Below, piece by piece: positions 46,187 through 55,963 of a stretch of DNA of 64,000 bases. Numbering within the stretch: position 1 is the stretch's first letter; each line of letters starts with the position of its first letter. The position numbers were made by a program, and so were the translations under genes. The notes under the pieces were generated by a model. The model searched no databases, had not been told where the DNA came from, and was given only the letters and a program-made list of their open reading frames with translations. Source of the stretch: Vibrio maritimus. GTDB lineage: Bacteria; Pseudomonadota; Gammaproteobacteria; Enterobacterales; Vibrionaceae. Location of the stretch: assembly GCA_003263775.1 (NCBI GenBank), contig JYJJ01000079.1, positions 682,001-746,000 of the forward strand, written 5' to 3'.

Positions 46187-48318
46187 TCAATAGAAGTAGA
46201 TATTATCTAAGTAGACACTGTCACTAGAAGACCCAAATAGCTGCATGCCAAGCTGCTGCATGTTCGCACGATCGTAATCAGGCTTGCTCCCAGTGCATCA
46301 AAGCCAAGTTCGACGCTTATCCATTGGTCAGTTACCACATTTTCCATGGTATAAAACAAAGGTGTTGAGCCAGACAGCAACTGAAAAACCGCTTTATTGA
46401 CACCCGATGTCGCATAGAAATCAAAACGCAGTCCGGTTTTTTCTGATGCATCAACCGGTGTTTCGATACCATACTGTATGCCAGTAACTCCGCCGTCTTC
46501 ACCGTCTGGCGTAATATCGAACTTAGCAGTGTAATTGCCCTCGATAGTGACTTCTGAGTGCGTCGGTGGGTTCCACCATGGGTCTGACCAATTGGTGACC
46601 CAGTGATCGCTTGTAAGGTTATCACTATAAAGCGAAATCACATCATCGCTCGACACAGATGGTACTGGTGCAGCTTGCGACGGACCGGTTGCCAAACGTG
46701 CAAGCGGGACCACTGTCGATGCACCTTGCTCAGAATCAATAATAATTACCGCAGCAGCAAAGCCTTCTGCACTTACTTTCAGCTTTTGCTTACCTTGTGC
46801 CAAATCTAACGTCGCCATCCCCGTTGCGTCAGTCTGAACCTTATTCGCAGTATCATTCTCACCATCCATTCCCACCGACACTTCAGCATTGGTGATTGGC
46901 ACACCTTGATCATCCGTTACCTGAACTTGAACCTGATGAATCGTCGCGACGCCTTGGAAATACAGGTTGTCGATGAACACTGCCTTACCTTCATCTCCCC
47001 AAAGCTGTATACCAGCAATTTGCATTTGAGCGCTATTCAAGGCGACATCACCATTTAGCGTCATGTCAGCAAATGGAATATCAAGTGACAACCATTGTTC
47101 AGTTGCAGGCGCATCCAACATATAGCTGGCTGAGCCATCACTAGACACCAACTGCAACAAAACTTGTCTTATGCCCTGCTCCACATATAAATCTAAATGC
47201 CAACTGTCGTGATTGGCTACGTCGACGCTGCCGTATTCAATCCCATACTCGATACCAGCAACACCACCTTCTACGCCGGCACCCACAATTTCATAGCGTG
47301 CATAGTTATTACCTTCAATGCTAGCTTGTTGATACAAAGGTGCATTCCACCAGTTTGCATTCCAAAGTGAGACAAATTTGTCTTCTGTTAAAGAATCACT
47401 GAACAAGGCAAAGACTTCATCATCAGCCACTGCAGGTACCGGCGCTGCGACGCTTGGTTGACTTAGCTCAACTGTTTTAGTGATAAAAGCTATGTCTGCC
47501 AATCTCGCCTCACCATCTACATCGCTTGGAAAAATAAGCCCAAACCAAACAAGCTCTGACGTATCTGGCAGTGGTACTTCAAACTGATACCAGCCATTTG
47601 CTAACTCGTCCCCGGACTCAATCGCATATAGCGTCTTAGCTTCAGCAATATCGTTACCCTGAATAACGACTTCAACACTACTAAAACCCTGTGCTTTCAG
47701 CTTAAAACTGGCATGACTGTAGGCCGACGCATCTATGGTATTTTCTGCTTCATTACCCCATGCAATGCCTGCCCCTTTACCCCAATTTGAACCACTCGTA
47801 ACTAGCAATACTTTGTCGTAATCCGCATCGTCTGTAAGCTCGCTAATACCCGAACCCGATCCCCAGTCATCTCCCCAAAACTCTATTTCGAATGACCCTT
47901 CATTGTTTGCATCAAAGATGTAACCAATTTCGGGCGTCTCTGGCTCCTCTTGAATTAGCATCACATCGGTAGTTAATTCACTGCCATCAACTTGAAAAGT
48001 GTGTTGGGTAGTTTGATACCCTGAAAAAGTGATTGTGGCGATGTAACTACCATCTTCGAGTTCAAAAGGCGCTTCACCTTGAGCATTTGTGGTCATGGTT
48101 CTACCAGCAATATCGACCAATGCACCTTCTAATGCCGTTTGTGTGTTTGCATCGACGACAGAGAGGCGCACTTTATATACTTCTTTTTGGTCAACAACGT
48201 TGTTATCAACGCCACTGTTACTACCATTATCAGCGGTGATTCTACTTTCATCATCACTACAGGCAGCTATACTGGCAGCGATGAGCGTCACTAACCACGT
48301 TTTACCTAAGTTATTCAT
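46187..48318 (-). CDS. Multi-module carbohydrate-binding lipoprotein (one frameshift)
   Basis: About 710 aa when repaired. It has a lipoprotein signal (TLIAASIAAC, Cys 20). A carboxypeptidase-regulatory-like beta domain (about 48-118) comes first, then a beta-sandwich module (130-280). Two repeats of another module follow (about 290-460 and 555-710), each opening AAPVPxVxxDxVxxLxSDxL and closing VxxDNxYF, with a second regulatory-like domain between them (463-545). A deletion near 46281 breaks the end; repair gives GASPDYDRANMQQLG and DSVYLDNIYFY. The module style matches glucan-binding domains attached to marine laminarinases. No catalytic domain is visible, so it probably captures glucan at the cell surface for the GH16/GH17 enzymes upstream. 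It starts four bases after the GH16 gene. Confidence 0.75.
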
Positions 48319-48322
48319 TGGA

Positions 48323-49395
48323 CTATTTCCTTTTCCTTGAGTTGAATTTTTTGATTGAGGCTAGGGTTAACAAAGCGAATAAAGACAACATCGACGCAGA
48401 GCCACCGTTATTTTCGGTGACAACTGGTGCTGTCGGTGTTGGTGTTGGTGTTGGTGTTGGTGTTGGTGTTGGTGTTGGTGTTGGTGTCGGAGATTCTGGA
48501 GTCTCAATATTTGAGTCAATGCGTGGGGTAGTTTCATCACACTGCACAGAGTCGCTAGAGTTTGCTAGCTGACAATGGGCGATGTAGTCCACTTCCATGG
48601 TGGCACGTTGCAAGTTTGGGTCAATTTGCCCACCCAACATGCCTCCCATGGCGACATTGAGTAGCACAAACATCGGTTCTTTGTAGCGCGGGCACTGGCT
48701 CACATCGTGGCGAATGATTTCTTGCTCATCGATGAAAAAAGCAATGGAGTCGCGATCCCATTCAATGGCGTATCTATGCCAATCCAAGACATCTTGGGCA
48801 CCATTCGTGTAGGGGTGGCGATACTCAGCACCGCACCCGGCAGTATTGAAAAAGTTGGTTATGTAAGTTTGAGGCTCATTTGAAAACCACTCCCAAACAT
48901 CAATTTCGCTGGCGCCGGAGTTTGGCCAGCCAACATTGTCGTTGTCACCTTTTAGCGGCTGCTCCGCGATTCTATTTTCTAGCATCCAAAAGGCTGGCCA
49001 TGTGCCGCCCTCTAAATCGTGAAAACGAATACGAGCTTCAATCCGGCCGTACAAAAACTCTTGTTTGTCTTTGCTATTAAGACGACCCGATGTCCAAGTT
49101 TTGGTTTGCCCACCCAACGTCATACACTGATTGGTTTGCTTTCTGGCGATAATTTTCAAAGTGCCATCAGATACGTCATAGTTACGCAACTCGCTAGCAT
49201 CATCGTCGGTATAACACTGCACTTCGTTGTTATAATTTGCTTGTGTCTGCGCCGTCCAGTTGTTCCAATTGACACCTTCCCCTTCAAAGGTATCAATCCA
49301 GTGAACCTCCCAACCGGCGTGCACTTTAGGGGTGATAACACCCGCAACTAAAGCACCAAACATCAAACCAAGCTGTAGAGCCTGTTGTTAACCAT
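48323..49395 (-). CDS. GH16 endo-beta-1,3-glucanase with GlyGly-CTERM anchor (one frameshift)
   Basis: About 357 aa when repaired. The GH16 catalytic domain (about 28-270) has the active-site motif SEIDVWEW (ExDxxE form), TWPAFWMLENR upstream, and IEWDRDSIAFFIDEQ and LLNVAMGGMLGG downstream. A Thr-Pro repeat linker follows, then NNGGSASMLSLF, a hydrophobic helix and a basic end (KKFNSRKRK), i.e. a GlyGly-CTERM sorting signal cut by rhombosortase. The start is restored by one base near 49390. An ATG at 49395 with a GGAG/AAAGGA ribosome-binding site then gives a signal peptide ending TPKVHA; without this the frame has no good start. It should cut laminarin outside the cell. Confidence 0.88.
48435..48488 (-). 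repeat. Hexanucleotide repeat encoding a Thr-Pro linker
   Basis: Eight perfect GGTGTT units plus a GGTGTC on the plus strand, read as (Thr-Pro)n on the minus strand. Slippage would change linker length by two residues per unit without breaking the frame. Confidence 0.92.
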
Positions 49396-49481
49396 TTCCT
49401 TTCTCCTGTATTTCAGGCAGCACAAAAACCACTTGCGACGCGATGGTCGAAGCAGAATTGAGCATTGAGGTTATTTAATAT

Positions 49482-49505
49482 GGCGATGGCACTATTGCCA
49501 TCGCC
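49482..49505. other. Perfect 10-bp hairpin between GH17 and GH16 genes
   Basis: GGCGATGGCA, loop CTAT, TGCCATCGCC. There is no T tract on the minus strand, so it is more likely an mRNA-processing or stabilising hairpin within the operon than a terminator. The rest of the 190-bp gap shows nothing. Confidence 0.6.
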
Positions 49506-49584
49506 TATCGATAGTTATTTTCTAACGATAATTGAAGTAAGAACTATGTGATTGCTTCTAATGAGCTGTGCTCATACCAAGCAA

Positions 49585-51982
49585 TTATTCGAACCAAGAG
49601 ATATTGCGCACCTGAATATCTGCATCGGTCAGACCTACTATAGTGGTACCGTTAACAATAAACGGCTGGGTGACTTGGCTTAAGTTTGGATCACTAGAGA
49701 ACTCACTGATATCGACTTCAAATGATTGCCACTCAGTCGTTAGCTGACGTTCACCTTCATTAAAGCGAATCGTGTGATTGGTTGACCACTCGCCGCCAGT
49801 ATCGGATTGGAAACCAACACCAAACCCAAATTCAGCGAGCGCTTTACCCCCTCAGTAAAACCACGAATTTCAAATTTGAGTGTCTTGACCTCGGTAAAAT
49901 CACGGCGAGTGTCGTCACCGATGTGAGCACCCCACCCCAGTCTTTTGCGGAGCTAGGTAAAGTTGCTACGGTTAGCACGCCTTCCTCGTCAACGCCTGCC
50001 CAAGCAGTGTCCTCCCAAGCATACGCTCCTGCGCCGCTAAATAGACCTGCACCAAGAACTTTGAATTCACCCTCCACCGGTGGCTGTTCAACTGGAGCAA
50101 ATGGTGGTGGTAGAACATCGTCGAGAAGTGAAGCATAGATCCCACCATAGCTGGCTGTGAAACCATTACAGTCACGTGTCAGCCCCAGTGCATTGAGTGT
50201 GTCGACTTTGTCCCAAGCGACGTATTTAACGTTACAATCGATATCGATAAGGCCGAAGTTTTTCTCCGAGTGTTCTGGGCTATCACCGCCTTTCCATGGC
50301 TCGTCAAACGCTTGGAAGAAGAACAACGATACGCCTTCGTTGTTAGAAAAGTCGCGCATATCATCATGGAACATCTTCTGTTTGTACTCATCAGCAGCTT
50401 GAGTGCCACCCGCACCATAGCCGTCATTTGAGTTCGTAGACCAACCTGTTTCACCAATATGAATTGGCTTAGTCGGATCAACACTATTAACGAACTGCTG
50501 AGCCGCAGCATACTGCTCTAGTGAATGCTTGTATGCTTTCTGCATTGAGATAGCTATTTGCTGCTCTTTGGTTAACGCTTGATCCGCTTCAGAGACCTTC
50601 CAATCTTCTTTAAACTCCGGATGATAGAAAGTGTCATGGTGTGCATAAGTGTGCAACGAGACGTAATCTACTGCTTGTATTAGCGCTTTTAGATCGGCTT
50701 GCTCACCGTAGTTTCCATTGGGATCGATACCTGCCCACACAGCCCAATTGTCTGAGGTCGTAATCCAAAGATCTTCGGTGTTGCTGCTTTCACGCTTCCA
50801 GCTTTGTAGGTCGTTTACATGATTGAGGATAATAGAAGGGTGAACCTTGTATGACGACGCCCAGTCGACCATCGCTTCATTGCCCACTGCAATCACCTTA
50901 ATGATATCGGGATAAGCTAAGGCGAGCTCTTTCGCTTTGGCAATTTCTAACGCGTTATTAGGAGAGTCGGTTGCCGAGTCAATGGCCTCGCCAGTCCAAG
51001 CGTTATTGGCATCTACCCAAACACCAAGCATGACGTACATTTCAAACGTATTACCATCGCCAGCGGCCTCATCTTTGAGCTGACGAATCGCTGCTAGCAA
51101 GTTCTCGGTATTACTCTTGCTGTCGGTGCCAATAAATCCTTGAGTATTGTAGGTACGAACGACTTTAATGCCCATTGCATTAAGGATTTTCATATCTTCG
51201 ACATGATCCGCCACAGAAGGAACAAGATCACCCGACGCACGCGTATCGCTACGCCAAGCACCATAAGAGATGGCTTGATACTGAGGGTTACCCAAAAGAG
51301 GCTGACCTGTATCAGATACAGGGTAGCTCTCTGGTATCGGTTGCTCAGCTAGGCCACTCCCTTCTAGTCGAATGTTGTCCCAGTAAAAGACTTTGTCGCT
51401 GCCCACATTATCAAAGTCGAAAAATATGCTCTTTTTGTTGTAGGTGTGCGCTTCATTCAGCTCAGTAAAATCAAAACTAAGCTGCTCCCATTGATTCGCT
51501 TTTGTAGTGGTAACCAATGCCTCGGCATACTGGTCTCCATCACTCATATTTTCAACTTTTAATAGAACAGGAATGCCAGCTTCTGGTGAATAAACCCATG
51601 CGGTGATGACGCTTCTGTCAGCGCTTAGGTCTAAAATTGTACTGTCTGCAATCGTGCTACCTGCCCATGTTTCGGCGCCACTAGGCTTGGTCGTTTTAAG
51701 CACTGAACCAGTAACATACATGGAAGTTGGATCGGGGTTAATGGCGTTGATTTCCGTTAGTGCTCCACCAAAATCAATGGGGGCTTGTGACTTTATATCG
51801 AGCTGATAATCAGGCGTCACAGCAACGTTAATTTCGACACCACTACCACTGCCATTACCACTATTGTTGTCACCACCTTGATTACCACCATCCGTTGTAG
51901 TGCCTGTAGAGTCTGAACCACACGCTGCGAGCATCGCTGCGGCAGTGGCGAGAACAAGAGGTTTCAAACTACTTTTAATCAT
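49585..51982 (-). CDS. GH17-family beta-1,3-glucanase lipoprotein (two frameshifts)
   Basis: About 799 aa when repaired. It has a lipoprotein signal (AAAMLAAC), a Gly/Asn/Ser linker, a beta-sandwich binding-type domain (about 50-215), a GH17 catalytic barrel (about 225-600) and a second binding-type domain at the end. The acid/base Glu is in IKVIAVGNEAMVDW and the nucleophile in PIHIGETGWSTNS, both GH17 hallmarks. Deletions in C runs near 49930 and 49848 break the last domain; repair gives GGGAHIGDDTRRDFTEVKTL, then GKALAEFGFGVGFQSD and an end IQVRNISWFE. I use the ATG at 51982 with AAGGA seven bases before it, not the GTG at 51988. It likely degrades laminarin or its oligosaccharides at the cell surface. 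Confidence 0.87.
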
Positions 51983-52065
51983 TGTCACTTCCTTGAATAT
52001 TGGAGTTTCTTATTGTTGAAGGCGCGTGGCGCCATCATTGAACAGCTTAAAAAGATGGCAATATT

Positions 52066-52081
52066 AGGTAAGCGCTTTCTT
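52066..52081. promoter_or_regulatory. LacI-family operator, GH17 promoter-proximal
   Basis: AGGTAAGCGCTTTCTT with palindromic core AAGCGCTT, centred about 90 bp upstream of the GH17 start. The CG-centred dyad is typical of LacI/GalR repressors. Confidence 0.7.
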
Positions 52082-52243
52082 TTTGAAATAAAGAAAACAC
52101 AGAGAAAGCCTCTTTTAGTATCACCAACCTTGGCGAACTCACTATTGGCGAAAAGCTTGTATATCTAGTATTAATCAACATTTTCTGAGTGTATAGCGGT
52201 TAAAAAAAGTTGTTTTCGTAAATAAGAAAACCATCACCACAAA

Positions 52244-52255
52244 GAAAGCGCTTTC
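52244..52255. promoter_or_regulatory. LacI-family operator, GH17 promoter-distal
   Basis: Perfect palindrome GAAAGCGCTTTC, 176 bp from the proximal site centre to centre. It is preceded by TCACCACAAA, nearly the same flank as the site at 54284. Confidence 0.72.
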
Positions 52256-52355
52256 AATAGCGAGAGGTCTATCGGCGATTTATTAAACAATATAAATAGA
52301 GGCTAGATATCCTTCTTCTAAGGGATGACAGGATTTAAACTGTATTTCTAGAACC

Positions 52356-52382
52356 AAAAAGGGAGCATACAAATATGCTCCC
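52356..52382 (-). terminator. Terminator of the GH16 lipoprotein gene
   Basis: On the minus strand GGGAGCATA, loop TTTG, TATGCTCCC, then five T. It isolates the GH16 gene from the GH17 operon downstream. Confidence 0.9.
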
Positions 52383-52412
52383 TTGATTCAGCTAAAATAA
52401 TACTTCTATCAA

Positions 52413-54017
52413 CTATCTTTCGAATCGAATATTGTCCAGCTTAAACGTCATTGCACCTTGAGGTTCAAATACTAAGAGGTTATTCACCGCTTTAGGATCT
52501 GCCTGTGATCCAGGAGCAAAGCTGTTATCACTATCTAAGATATCCGCGATGGCTATCTTCACTTGTCCCCATTCGCCTTCTGCCGGCGTTGGAACGACAT
52601 AGTCACTCGTGTTTGGCCAGCCACTGTCCATCTTGATTAATAACTCAGTATCCGAGCCCTGCTCTACTTTGATATCAAAGATTAAGGTGCCGTTTTTCTT
52701 CCAATCTGTCATGTCCGTCACCGGAGAACGGAAGTAAAGGTTACCCGCACCGTTTTGTTTGGTGATTTCGAGTACCGAGCCACGTCCCGCTTCTTCAACA
52801 ACCGCATGTTCCACTAGGTTAACCGGGTCGTAACTTGCAAACGCCAATGCTGCATTTAACGTGTCCGTGAAAACATCCAATGTTGGACCGTCGGCGTAGC
52901 TATCGTCTGCAGCTAAAATTGCTGGCGCTGCATGACCTTCTACGTGCTTCGCAAGTTCAGAGCGACTAGTGCAGCCCTTGCCTTTCCAGCGGTCCACACC
53001 ACATCGGTATACTTTGACATAGTCCACCAGCATAGTTTTCGGATAATCACTATCATCAACACCCTGCTGGTTCGCGTTTGCAGACCAAGAACCACCAATG
53101 GCAAGGTTTAACAGTAGATGAAACTTCTCATCAAACGGGGCTGCACCTTTTGCATTGACCAATAAACCTTTTTCTTTTTCATACTGGCTGTACCAACCAT
53201 CTTGAGTCTGCGTTGCGTAGTGCAGATTATCAACATACCAACGAATTTCACCCTCTTCCCACTCAATGGCATAAGTGTGGAATCCATCGGCGGGATTCAC
53301 GCCCTCCGGCAACGTTGCACCTTGACCACTGTACACATTGTCTGGCCACTTCTTACCATAGTGCAAGCTACCATAAATACGGTTTTCCTCATCGCCAGGT
53401 TTAGCATTTGGCGCATCTGATTGGGTCTTGAGGTTCACCGCTTCCATGATGTCAATTTCACCAGATGCCGCCCACGTGCCGTATTTGTTTTCAGTAGGAA
53501 GCATCCAGATTGCCGGCCATGTGCCTTGCCCTGTAGGCAGTTTGGCGCGGATTTCAAAACGACCATATTTTTGGTCGCGCTTATCTTTAGTGCGAAGCCG
53601 CGCTGAGGTGTAAGGCAGCGTTTTTTCCGGTCCCGCTTTTCCCTCTGGATTGTCCGGGCCTGTGTAGCGCTCTTTGTGCGCTACGATGTGCAGTAGACCA
53701 TCTTGGACAAAAGCGTTCTTACTTCGGTTGGTGTAGCACTGCTGTTCATTGTTCCCGCCTCCCCAGCAGTTTTGCTCTAAGCTCCAGTTGCGTTTGCTGA
53801 TACTGTCACCTTCAAACTGATCTTCCCAAACCAACTGCCAATCACCACTCACCTCTACCGGTGTATTAGTCAGCATCACAGGTGCTTTAGTCTGAACCAA
53901 ACTGGTGTCTGCTTCTTGTTCTTTATCTGTGCTTGCACAACCAGACAGCAACGCAACTGATATCACTGACCCCAATAGCGTTGGGCTTAAATTTGCTGTT
54001 CGCTTTTCCATTCGCAT
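52413..54017 (-). CDS. GH16 beta-glucanase (laminarinase) lipoprotein
   Basis: A 534-aa intact protein. The ATG at 54017 has AAGGAG five bases upstream. It has a lipoprotein signal (SVALLSGC), then a GH16 domain (about 58-340) with TGQGTWPAIWMLPTE, the catalytic ASGEIDIMEAV (ExDxxE) and YAIEWEEGEIRWYVDN. The end of the barrel is DYPKTMLVDYVKVYRC. A C-terminal beta-sandwich binding module (about 385-534) ends GAMTFKLDNIRFER. It probably sits on the outer membrane and cuts beta-1,3-glucan into oligosaccharides for the adjacent importer. It has its own operator pair upstream and a terminator downstream. Confidence 0.9.
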   Translation of the reverse strand: MRMEKRTANLSPTLLGSVISVALLSGCASTDKEQEADTSLVQTKAPVMLTNTPVEVSGDWQLVWEDQFEGDSISKRNWSLEQNCWGGGNNEQQCYTNRSKNAFVQDGLLHIVAHKERYTGPDNPEGKAGPEKTLPYTSARLRTKDKRDQKYGRFEIRAKLPTGQGTWPAIWMLPTENKYGTWAASGEIDIMEAVNLKTQSDAPNAKPGDEENRIYGSLHYGKKWPDNVYSGQGATLPEGVNPADGFHTYAIEWEEGEIRWYVDNLHYATQTQDGWYSQYEKEKGLLVNAKGAAPFDEKFHLLLNLAIGGSWSANANQQGVDDSDYPKTMLVDYVKVYRCGVDRWKGKGCTSRSELAKHVEGHAAPAILAADDSYADGPTLDVFTDTLNAALAFASYDPVNLVEHAVVEEAGRGSVLEITKQNGAGNLYFRSPVTDMTDWKKNGTLIFDIKVEQGSDTELLIKMDSGWPNTSDYVVPTPAEGEWGQVKIAIADILDSDNSFAPGSQADPKAVNNLLVFEPQGAMTFKLDNIRFER

Positions 54018-54097
54018 CACTACTCCTTGAATACGAGTATGCCTAAACCGATTAAAACTGATTACTCAACAGACTCACCTAACTACACGCTTAAATT

Positions 54098-54110
54098 GAA
54101 AAGCGCTTAC
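54098..54110. promoter_or_regulatory. LacI-family operator, GH16 promoter-proximal
   Basis: GAAAAGCGCTTAC, core AAGCGCTT, about 88 bp upstream of the GH16 start, nearly the same distance as at the GH17 gene. Confidence 0.68.
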
Positions 54111-54283
54111 TTATAAAGTTAAAGAAACAAGCGTTAACTTTGACGGCGATATCGATGAATTTTGTGTAATTTTGCTGCTCATATAGCTCTTGCAGCCCGT
54201 AATAACTAGTTCACTACAATTCAGACATCTTGTATACAGCATTAAAAACCCCGTTTACGAAAACTAGTTGGCCGTCACCAAAA

Positions 54284-54297
54284 AGAAAGCGCTTTCT
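54284..54297. promoter_or_regulatory. LacI-family operator, GH16 promoter-distal
   Basis: Perfect 14-bp palindrome AGAAAGCGCTTTCT, 186 bp from the proximal site, flanked by TCACCAAAAA. Confidence 0.72.
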
Positions 54298-54331
54298 GAT
54301 GCAAATCTAAAAACACGCACAATTAATGAAG

Positions 54332-54351
54332 TAGCCGCGCTGGCGCGGCTA
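54332..54351 (-). terminator. Hairpin at the end of yejF
   Basis: TAGCCGCGC / GCGCGGCTA with a two-base loop, overlapping the yejF stop. GC-rich with a weak T tail on the minus strand (ACTTCATTAATT). Confidence 0.55.
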
Positions 54352-55953
54352 AAATGCAGAAAGAGAGACTAGTGTCTTGGTGTATTCTTGTTCTGGCTTA
54401 GCAAACAGTTGCTGAGTATTACCTTGTTCAACAATCTGACCGTCTTTCATCACTATCGTGTAATGACATAGCGACTTAACTACATTCAGGTCATGACTAA
54501 TAAACAGATAAGTAAGCCCGTGCTTTACCTGAAGCGCTTTGAGCAAATCCAGCACCTGAGCCTGAACCGTGCGGTCCAGTGATGAGGTAGGTTCATCGAG
54601 CAGAATAAACTCAGGCTTTAAAATCAGCGCCCTCGCGATTGCAATACGTTGACGCTGACCACCTGAAAATTCATTTGGATAACGATGACGCGTTTCTGGG
54701 TCTAAATCGACTTCACGCATCACATCGCAAATCATTGAATCCAAAGTCTGCTCATCATGCTCAAAGTGTACGCGAAGGCCTTCACCGATGACTTGTGCTA
54801 CTGACATTCGTGGGTTAAGTGCAGAAAACGGGTCTTGAAACACCACTTGCATTCGGCTTCGATATGGCAGCATTCCTTTCCTATCTAAGGTTTGAATGTC
54901 TTGCCCGTCAAACTCAATCAGCCCTTCACTTTGAACCAACTTGAGTATTGCCATTCCAGTCGTCGATTTACCCGAACCACTCTCTCCCACCAGACCAATT
55001 GAATGCCCCTGCCTTAATTCAAAGTTCATGTTGGTCACTGCTTTCACGTGATCAAGAACCCGCTTAAACAGTCCTCCCTTAATTGGGAACCATACCTTGA
55101 GATCTTCTACTGAGAGCAATGGTTTTGCGCTTGAGCTGACTTCAACCGGTAAACCACGAGGATCTGAATTGATAAGCTTCTGAGTATAAGGATGAGAAGG
55201 CTCATTGAACACCTGCTGACATTCACCGACTTCTACTAATCTGCCTTGCTGCATCACCGCCACGCGATCAGCAATACGCCTTACGATACTTAAATCATGG
55301 GTGATGAATAGCATCGCCATACCCATCTCTTCTTGAAGCTCTTTAAGCAAGTCAAGAATTTGTGCCTGAACCGACACATCAAGCGCCGTGGTTGGCTCAT
55401 CCGCGATTAACAGCTCCGGTTCATTAATCAACGCCATAGCAATCATTACACGCTGACGCTCTCCACCAGACAGTTCATGCGGATACGCAGTAATTTTCTG
55501 CTCTGGGTTGCGAATACCCACTTTCTTAAGCCAGGTAATCGCGTGTTGTTCCGCTTTATTGGTGCGCATACCTCGATGAATAGACAGGGTTTCTACCAAC
55601 TGCCTACCCACTTTATGAAGCGGATTGAGCGACACCATCGGCTCTTGGAAAATCATCCCAATGCGACCACCACGAATACCTCGAAGCTGTCGCTCAGAGC
55701 TGTTCAACATATCAATGTCATCGAACTTAATATGACCATTTAAGTAGTGGCTGGAGCCCTTTGGCAACAGTTTAAGTATGGAATTAGCGGTAACTGACTT
55801 ACCAGAACCACTTTCACCTACCAATGCCAACGTCTCGCCTTTTCGGATATCCAGTGAGACATCGAAGGTCACTTGTTCAACGTTTTTGCCTCTGCCAAAG
55901 CCGACTGACAAACGGTCGATTGAGAGCACATGTTTTGGATCGTCTTTCGTCAT
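54349..55953 (-). CDS. yejF: YejF-like ABC transporter ATP-binding protein (two ATPase domains)
   Basis: A 534-aa duplicated ATPase. The first domain has GESGSGKS, LSGGERQRV and LLIADEPTTALDVS; the second has GESGSGKS, FSGGQRQRI and FILLDEPTSSLDRT. Each carries the family sign HPYTQKL or similar after the switch region. It starts MTKDDPKHVLSIDRLS at 55953. As given, the upstream yejE frame runs straight into it and yields an 878-aa fusion; I split them because one added base restores a normal yejE end. It powers the YejBE permeases. In the beta-glucan locus the cargo may be oligosaccharides rather than peptides (inference). Confidence 0.88.
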   Translation of the reverse strand: MTKDDPKHVLSIDRLSVGFGRGKNVEQVTFDVSLDIRKGETLALVGESGSGKSVTANSILKLLPKGSSHYLNGHIKFDDIDMLNSSERQLRGIRGGRIGMIFQEPMVSLNPLHKVGRQLVETLSIHRGMRTNKAEQHAITWLKKVGIRNPEQKITAYPHELSGGERQRVMIAMALINEPELLIADEPTTALDVSVQAQILDLLKELQEEMGMAMLFITHDLSIVRRIADRVAVMQQGRLVEVGECQQVFNEPSHPYTQKLINSDPRGLPVEVSSSAKPLLSVEDLKVWFPIKGGLFKRVLDHVKAVTNMNFELRQGHSIGLVGESGSGKSTTGMAILKLVQSEGLIEFDGQDIQTLDRKGMLPYRSRMQVVFQDPFSALNPRMSVAQVIGEGLRVHFEHDEQTLDSMICDVMREVDLDPETRHRYPNEFSGGQRQRIAIARALILKPEFILLDEPTSSLDRTVQAQVLDLLKALQVKHGLTYLFISHDLNVVKSLCHYTIVMKDGQIVEQGNTQQLFAKPEQEYTKTLVSLSAF

Positions 55954-55963
55954 AGCGCTCTTC

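Larger units (their letters stand above)
51983..52412. promoter_or_regulatory. GH17 promoter region with two LacI-type operators
   Basis: About 430 bp without a gene. It holds operators centred at 52073.5 and 52249.5 and, at its far end, the terminator of the upstream GH16 gene. Confidence 0.6.
54018..54348. promoter_or_regulatory. GH16 promoter region with two LacI-type operators
   Basis: About 330 bp without a gene, mirroring the layout in front of the GH17 gene: operators centred at 54104.5 and 54290.5, and a hairpin at the yejF end. Confidence 0.6.

Noticed and set aside
45504..46187. LysR C-terminus lost by a simple frameshift
   Set aside because: Neither other frame continues LysR-like sequence; all reach stops within a few codons.
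48435..48488. The hexanucleotide repeat as a CRISPR-like array
   Set aside because: Units are contiguous with no spacers and lie in frame inside a coding sequence.
48318..48572. An 84-aa plus-strand ORF with Val-Gly repeats
   Set aside because: It is the antisense reading of the Thr-Pro linker repeat of the GH16 gene.
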